NCBI GenBank assembly: GCA_035602605.1
Contig: DATNLZ010000032.1
Coordinates: forward strand, 1 to 8,267
Source of the DNA: DASQHY01 sp035602605
GTDB lineage: Bacteria; Acidobacteriota; Terriglobia; Acidiferrales; UBA7541
Direction of reading: 5' to 3'
Length of the DNA: 8,267 nt
Shown here: positions 5,757-8,267 of the stretch, piece after piece
How positions within the stretch are numbered: position 1 is the first letter of the stretch
Layout: every line of letters begins with the position of its first letter
Program-made: the position numbers and the translations under genes
Notes under the pieces: generated by a model
The model's input: the letters and a program-made list of their open reading frames with translations, nothing else
The model's database searches: none
What the model was told of the DNA's origin: nothing

Positions 5757-7889
5757 TTACGGAGCTGGAGGAAGGGCAAAGGCTACGTATACTCCGCCCG
5801 ACCGCGATTTAGGATCTTTGCCTCCTCCGGCAGCAATAACCACAAACTGGCGGCCATTCACCGCATAGGTGGCGGGTGTTGCATTTCCTGCAAATGGAAG
5901 TGTGGTCTCCCAGAGTAGCTCACCGGTTGATTTATCAAAGGCTCGAAACCGTTTGTCGAAGTTAGTGGCACCTATGAATAAAAGCTCGCCAGCCGTGACG
6001 ATTGGCCCCCCATAATTTTCGGTGCCCGTGTTTTTCTGTTCCTTCGCTTGAAGTTCTGGATATTCACCCAGCGGAATCTTCCAAACGTATTCACCGGTAT
6101 TCAGATTGATGGCGTTCAGAGTGCCCCACGGAGGGACGACAGCGGGGTATCCTTCTGGGTCCAGAAATCTGCGATAACCCGTAAAACGGTATTTCATCGC
6201 TGGTGCTGGCGGCTGTAGACTCGTCAGTTCTTTGTTCTCACCGCTCATCAGGTATTCGACCAACACGAGTAGCTGATCGTCGGTTAGATTTGTAAAACCC
6301 GGCATTCTTCCCTTTCCGTTTTTGATTGTGATTGCAATCTGCTTCCGGTTGAGCCGGTCACCAAGACCCACCAAGGAGGGAAGGGCGGGAGGTGAACCAG
6401 TCATTTTCTCGCCGTGGCAGATGCTGCATTGGCTCATGTAGATGGATTTGGAACTATTTTTGCCGGTGTTTTCAGCAAGCGCGCCGGTCCATGCGATGTC
6501 ATTCGCGTTGATGTAGATGATTGCTGTTTGCGCGTCTACGGCCGCGCCGCCCCATTCTGCTCCTCCGTCGAAGCCGGGAAAAATGACCGTATCTTTTCCC
6601 ACGCCAAAGGGAATGAACTGCCCCTTACTGCGGAAATCTTTGAACCGTTCGAGTGCCCATTGATGCATCTCCGGGGTTCGGTTGGTCAGAAGGTCCTCAG
6701 TGAGCAGCTGACGGGCAAAAGGCGCCGGACGGACCGGAACAGGCTGCTCCGAGGCAGCAACTTCTCCGGGTATGGTACTGCGTGGATATTTGCGGTACTT
6801 GATCGGAAAAAGAGGCTTCCCGTTTGTTCGATCAAAGAGATAAACAAAGCCTTGTTTTGTGGTTTGCGCTACGGCGTCAATGTCCTTGCCTTCGCGCTTT
6901 ACTGTGACGAGTGTGGGCGGCGATGGGAAGTCGCGGTCCCAAATATCGTGCCTGACGCTCTGAAAATGCCAGATTCTTTGCCCCGTCTCGGCGTTCAAAG
7001 CCATCAGAGAATCTGCAAAGAGATTGTCGCCAAGACGATCCGCGCCGTAGAAATCGAATGCGGCTGAGCCTGTTGGAACATAGACTATTCCCCGCTTGGG
7101 ATCTAGCGCCATCCCGGCCCAGTTGTTTGCGGCGCCGCTAGACGTCCAGGCGTTCTTGGGCCATGTTTCGTAGCCGAATTCGCCAGGGTGGGGAATTGTA
7201 TGGAACGACCAGCGCAGTTTCCCGCTTCGGACGTCGTAGGCGCGAATGTCGCCGGGAGGTGCAGGTAGAGTCTCTGGATGGCGGCCCCCCACAATCAGGA
7301 GATCCTCATAAATCACACCCGGGCTGGTCAAGTAAATGGACTGGGCGGAAACAGGTTCCCGACCAAGATTTTCTCGCAGGTCAATTCGTCCCTCAACTCC
7401 AAAGCTTGAAATAGGTTTGCCTGTGGCGGCATCTAATGCATAGAGGAAGTGCATCACGCCGACCAGAATCCGCTTTTCCTTGCCCGCGGTCCAGTAAGCC
7501 AGTCCGCGATTCGGCTGTGTTCCCTTGATTCCGGAGTCGAATTTCCACAAGACTTTGCCTGTGGCAGCGTTGAGAGCGAATACCTTTTGAGTTGGAGTGA
7601 GTCCATACAGAACGCCCTCGACGATGATTGGGCTCGTCTGGAGGCCACCTTCTTCCTCCGTGTCAAAACTCCAGGCGGCCGCGAGCCGCTTCACATTTTG
7701 ACGATTAATTTGCGTGAGGTTTGAATAATGATTGTTCTCAGGCCCGCCCCCATAGACCGGCCAGTCGCGCTGTTCTTGAGTAAGGCTGATTCCCGTGGAA
7801 AACCCTTCATTATTTGCAATCAGCTCCATCGCAGCAACAATACCTATCGCCATGAACGCTATAGAAGTTGTAAGTGTCCTTTTTTTCAT
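5757..7889 (-). CDS. PQQ-dependent dehydrogenase with internal cytochrome c domain (quinohemoprotein, glucose-dehydrogenase-like)
   Basis: It should oxidise a sugar or alcohol in the periplasm using pyrroloquinoline quinone and pass electrons to its own heme. The 710 residues begin with MKKR and one hydrophobic segment (9-24), a Sec signal or anchor. WPVYGGGPENNHYS (43-56) opens the propeller. Tryptophan-docking repeats follow, such as ALNAATGKVLW (105-115), ALNAETGQRIW (297-307), INLNTGEYVW (594-603) and FDKSTGELLW (651-660). RHDIWDRD (313-320) and the later TTKQGFVYLFDR resemble the PQQ-site HDLWD and lysine regions of membrane glucose dehydrogenase. A class I cytochrome c domain is inserted at about 475-550, with heme motif CSICH (C488, C491, H492) and probable axial M529 (GRMPGF). 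Those two cysteines are the only ones, so the adjacent Cys-Cys disulfide of methanol and ethanol dehydrogenases is missing. This favours the glucose-dehydrogenase side, but the substrate is not settled. The ATG at 7889 lacks a strong ribosome binding site; it is chosen because it precedes the signal. Confidence 0.92.
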   Translation of the reverse strand: MKKRTLTTSIAFMAIGIVAAMELIANNEGFSTGISLTQEQRDWPVYGGGPENNHYSNLTQINRQNVKRLAAAWSFDTEEEGGLQTSPIIVEGVLYGLTPTQKVFALNAATGKVLWKFDSGIKGTQPNRGLAYWTAGKEKRILVGVMHFLYALDAATGKPISSFGVEGRIDLRENLGREPVSAQSIYLTSPGVIYEDLLIVGGRHPETLPAPPGDIRAYDVRSGKLRWSFHTIPHPGEFGYETWPKNAWTSSGAANNWAGMALDPKRGIVYVPTGSAAFDFYGADRLGDNLFADSLMALNAETGQRIWHFQSVRHDIWDRDFPSPPTLVTVKREGKDIDAVAQTTKQGFVYLFDRTNGKPLFPIKYRKYPRSTIPGEVAASEQPVPVRPAPFARQLLTEDLLTNRTPEMHQWALERFKDFRSKGQFIPFGVGKDTVIFPGFDGGAEWGGAAVDAQTAIIYINANDIAWTGALAENTGKNSSKSIYMSQCSICHGEKMTGSPPALPSLVGLGDRLNRKQIAITIKNGKGRMPGFTNLTDDQLLVLVEYLMSGENKELTSLQPPAPAMKYRFTGYRRFLDPEGYPAVVPPWGTLNAINLNTGEYVWKIPLGEYPELQAKEQKNTGTENYGGPIVTAGELLFIGATNFDKRFRAFDKSTGELLWETTLPFAGNATPATYAVNGRQFVVIAAGGGKDPKSRSGGVYVAFALPPAP

Positions 7890-8127
7890 TGTCTGACTCG
7901 ATCAGCGCACATCTACCGCTGTCAGCTTACACGGCCAAAGGGCCTTGGCTTCGAAAGTCAATTACCTCGAATTCGATCGCGACACATTCATGAAAGGACG
8001 GGTTTTCGCTGTGGATTTGTTGATGCAGTTGAGTTATGACCGATCTTGGCTCTTTATGCGTTGGTTACCCGGCTGCTCTCCATTCCACATCCCCGCGCCG
8101 CGTTACCTGCAGTTCTATCCATGCCCT

Positions 8128-8265
8128 CTAGTGTTGTGTCCCGGAAATACGTTCACATAGTCGCTGGATTTTTTCCAGGATTGAATCGGGGGTGGCCGTC
8201 CAGGAGAAGGGCCGGGCCTCCGCGTTGTAGCGATGGACGAAAGATTCGATTTTGGCAACAAGTTC
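8128..8265 (-). CDS. IS630-family transposase, C-terminal fragment
   Basis: On the minus strand the frame is open from the window edge to a TAG at 8128-8130 and gives 45 residues. FVHRYNAEARPFSWTATPDS and the ending ILEKIQRLCERISGTQH are the characteristic tail of IS630/Tc1-like DDE transposases, where F-x-x-YN, (R/K)PF-x-WTAT and SILxK--RLxxRISGT recur. The catalytic domain lies beyond the right edge, so it cannot be said whether the full gene is intact. The stop codon falls at or in the probable element end. Confidence 0.85.
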   Translation of the reverse strand, partial: ELVAKIESFVHRYNAEARPFSWTATPDSILEKIQRLCERISGTQH

Positions 8266-8267
8266 TT
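8128..8267 (-). mobile_element. End of an IS630-family insertion sequence, truncated by the window edge
   Basis: The transposase tail ends at a TAG whose complement overlaps CTAGTGTTGTGTCCCGGAAA. In IS630 elements the inverted repeat often overlaps the end of the transposase gene and the element inserts at a TA dinucleotide. The TA at 8129-8130 is therefore the likely junction with the chromosome. The other end lies to the right of the window, so the boundary is inferred. Confidence 0.65.

Noticed and set aside
5633..5779. N-terminal 49-residue extension of the transglutaminase frame
   Set aside because: It is Arg/Pro-rich, would place the twin-arginine signal internally and overlaps the end of the quinoprotein gene. 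The Tat motif sets the start at 5632.
5662..5868. 68-residue plus-strand frame across the gap between the quinoprotein and transglutaminase genes
   Set aside because: The stretch PCVCNGPAGFSFGSE looks protein-like, but the frame has no ribosome binding site, half of it is antisense to the quinoprotein, and I recognise no family.
6414..7067. 217-residue plus-strand frame opposite the quinoprotein gene
   Set aside because: It is long but lies wholly antisense to a gene with clear PQQ and heme motifs. Its composition looks random and no domain is visible.

Overview
This 8.3-kb window looks like an accessory stretch of a soil-type bacterial chromosome. It carries five complete genes and has a broken transposable element at each edge. 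The gene set suggests Acidobacteriota: an exported quinoprotein dehydrogenase with a built-in cytochrome c, a Tat-exported transglutaminase-like protein, a NarL-type receiver, and a small 'FPIWQKPYQEALLEL' protein that I associate with that phylum. The assignment rests on recalled family resemblance, not on a marker gene. No rRNA, tRNA or CRISPR array was seen.

Layout. Positions 1-192 are the end of an insertion sequence whose body lies to the left: the last residues of an integrase-type transposase run into an IS terminus with two tandem 18-bp repeats. Next comes a minus-strand glycerol operon, glpK (2596 to 1049) followed 19 bp later by glpF (1029 to 301). Positions 2597-3155 hold no convincing gene. 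A small conserved hypothetical gene lies at 3410-3156 on the minus strand. It is divergent from a plus-strand response-regulator gene (3739-4479, conserved receiver from about 4051), and the 328-bp gap between them contains several inverted repeats. The regulator gene converges on a Tat-exported transglutaminase-like gene (5632 to 4532, minus), which lies downstream of a large PQQ-dependent quinohemoprotein dehydrogenase gene (7889 to 5757, minus). The right edge (8128-8267) is the C-terminal end of an IS630-family transposase on the minus strand.

Function. GlpF admits glycerol and GlpK traps it as glycerol 3-phosphate; no glycerol-3-phosphate dehydrogenase or GlpR is present here. The quinoprotein should oxidise a sugar or alcohol in the periplasm and pass electrons through its own heme. 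The transglutaminase-like protein is also predicted to be exported, but its substrate is unknown. The receiver has all its phosphorylation residues and no DNA-binding domain, so it probably acts through protein contacts. I see no clear multi-gene defence or biosynthetic system. The most distinctive items are the mid-propeller cytochrome insertion, the receiver-only NarL-type regulator, the glycerol kinase lacking the FBP loop, and the IS ends at both borders.
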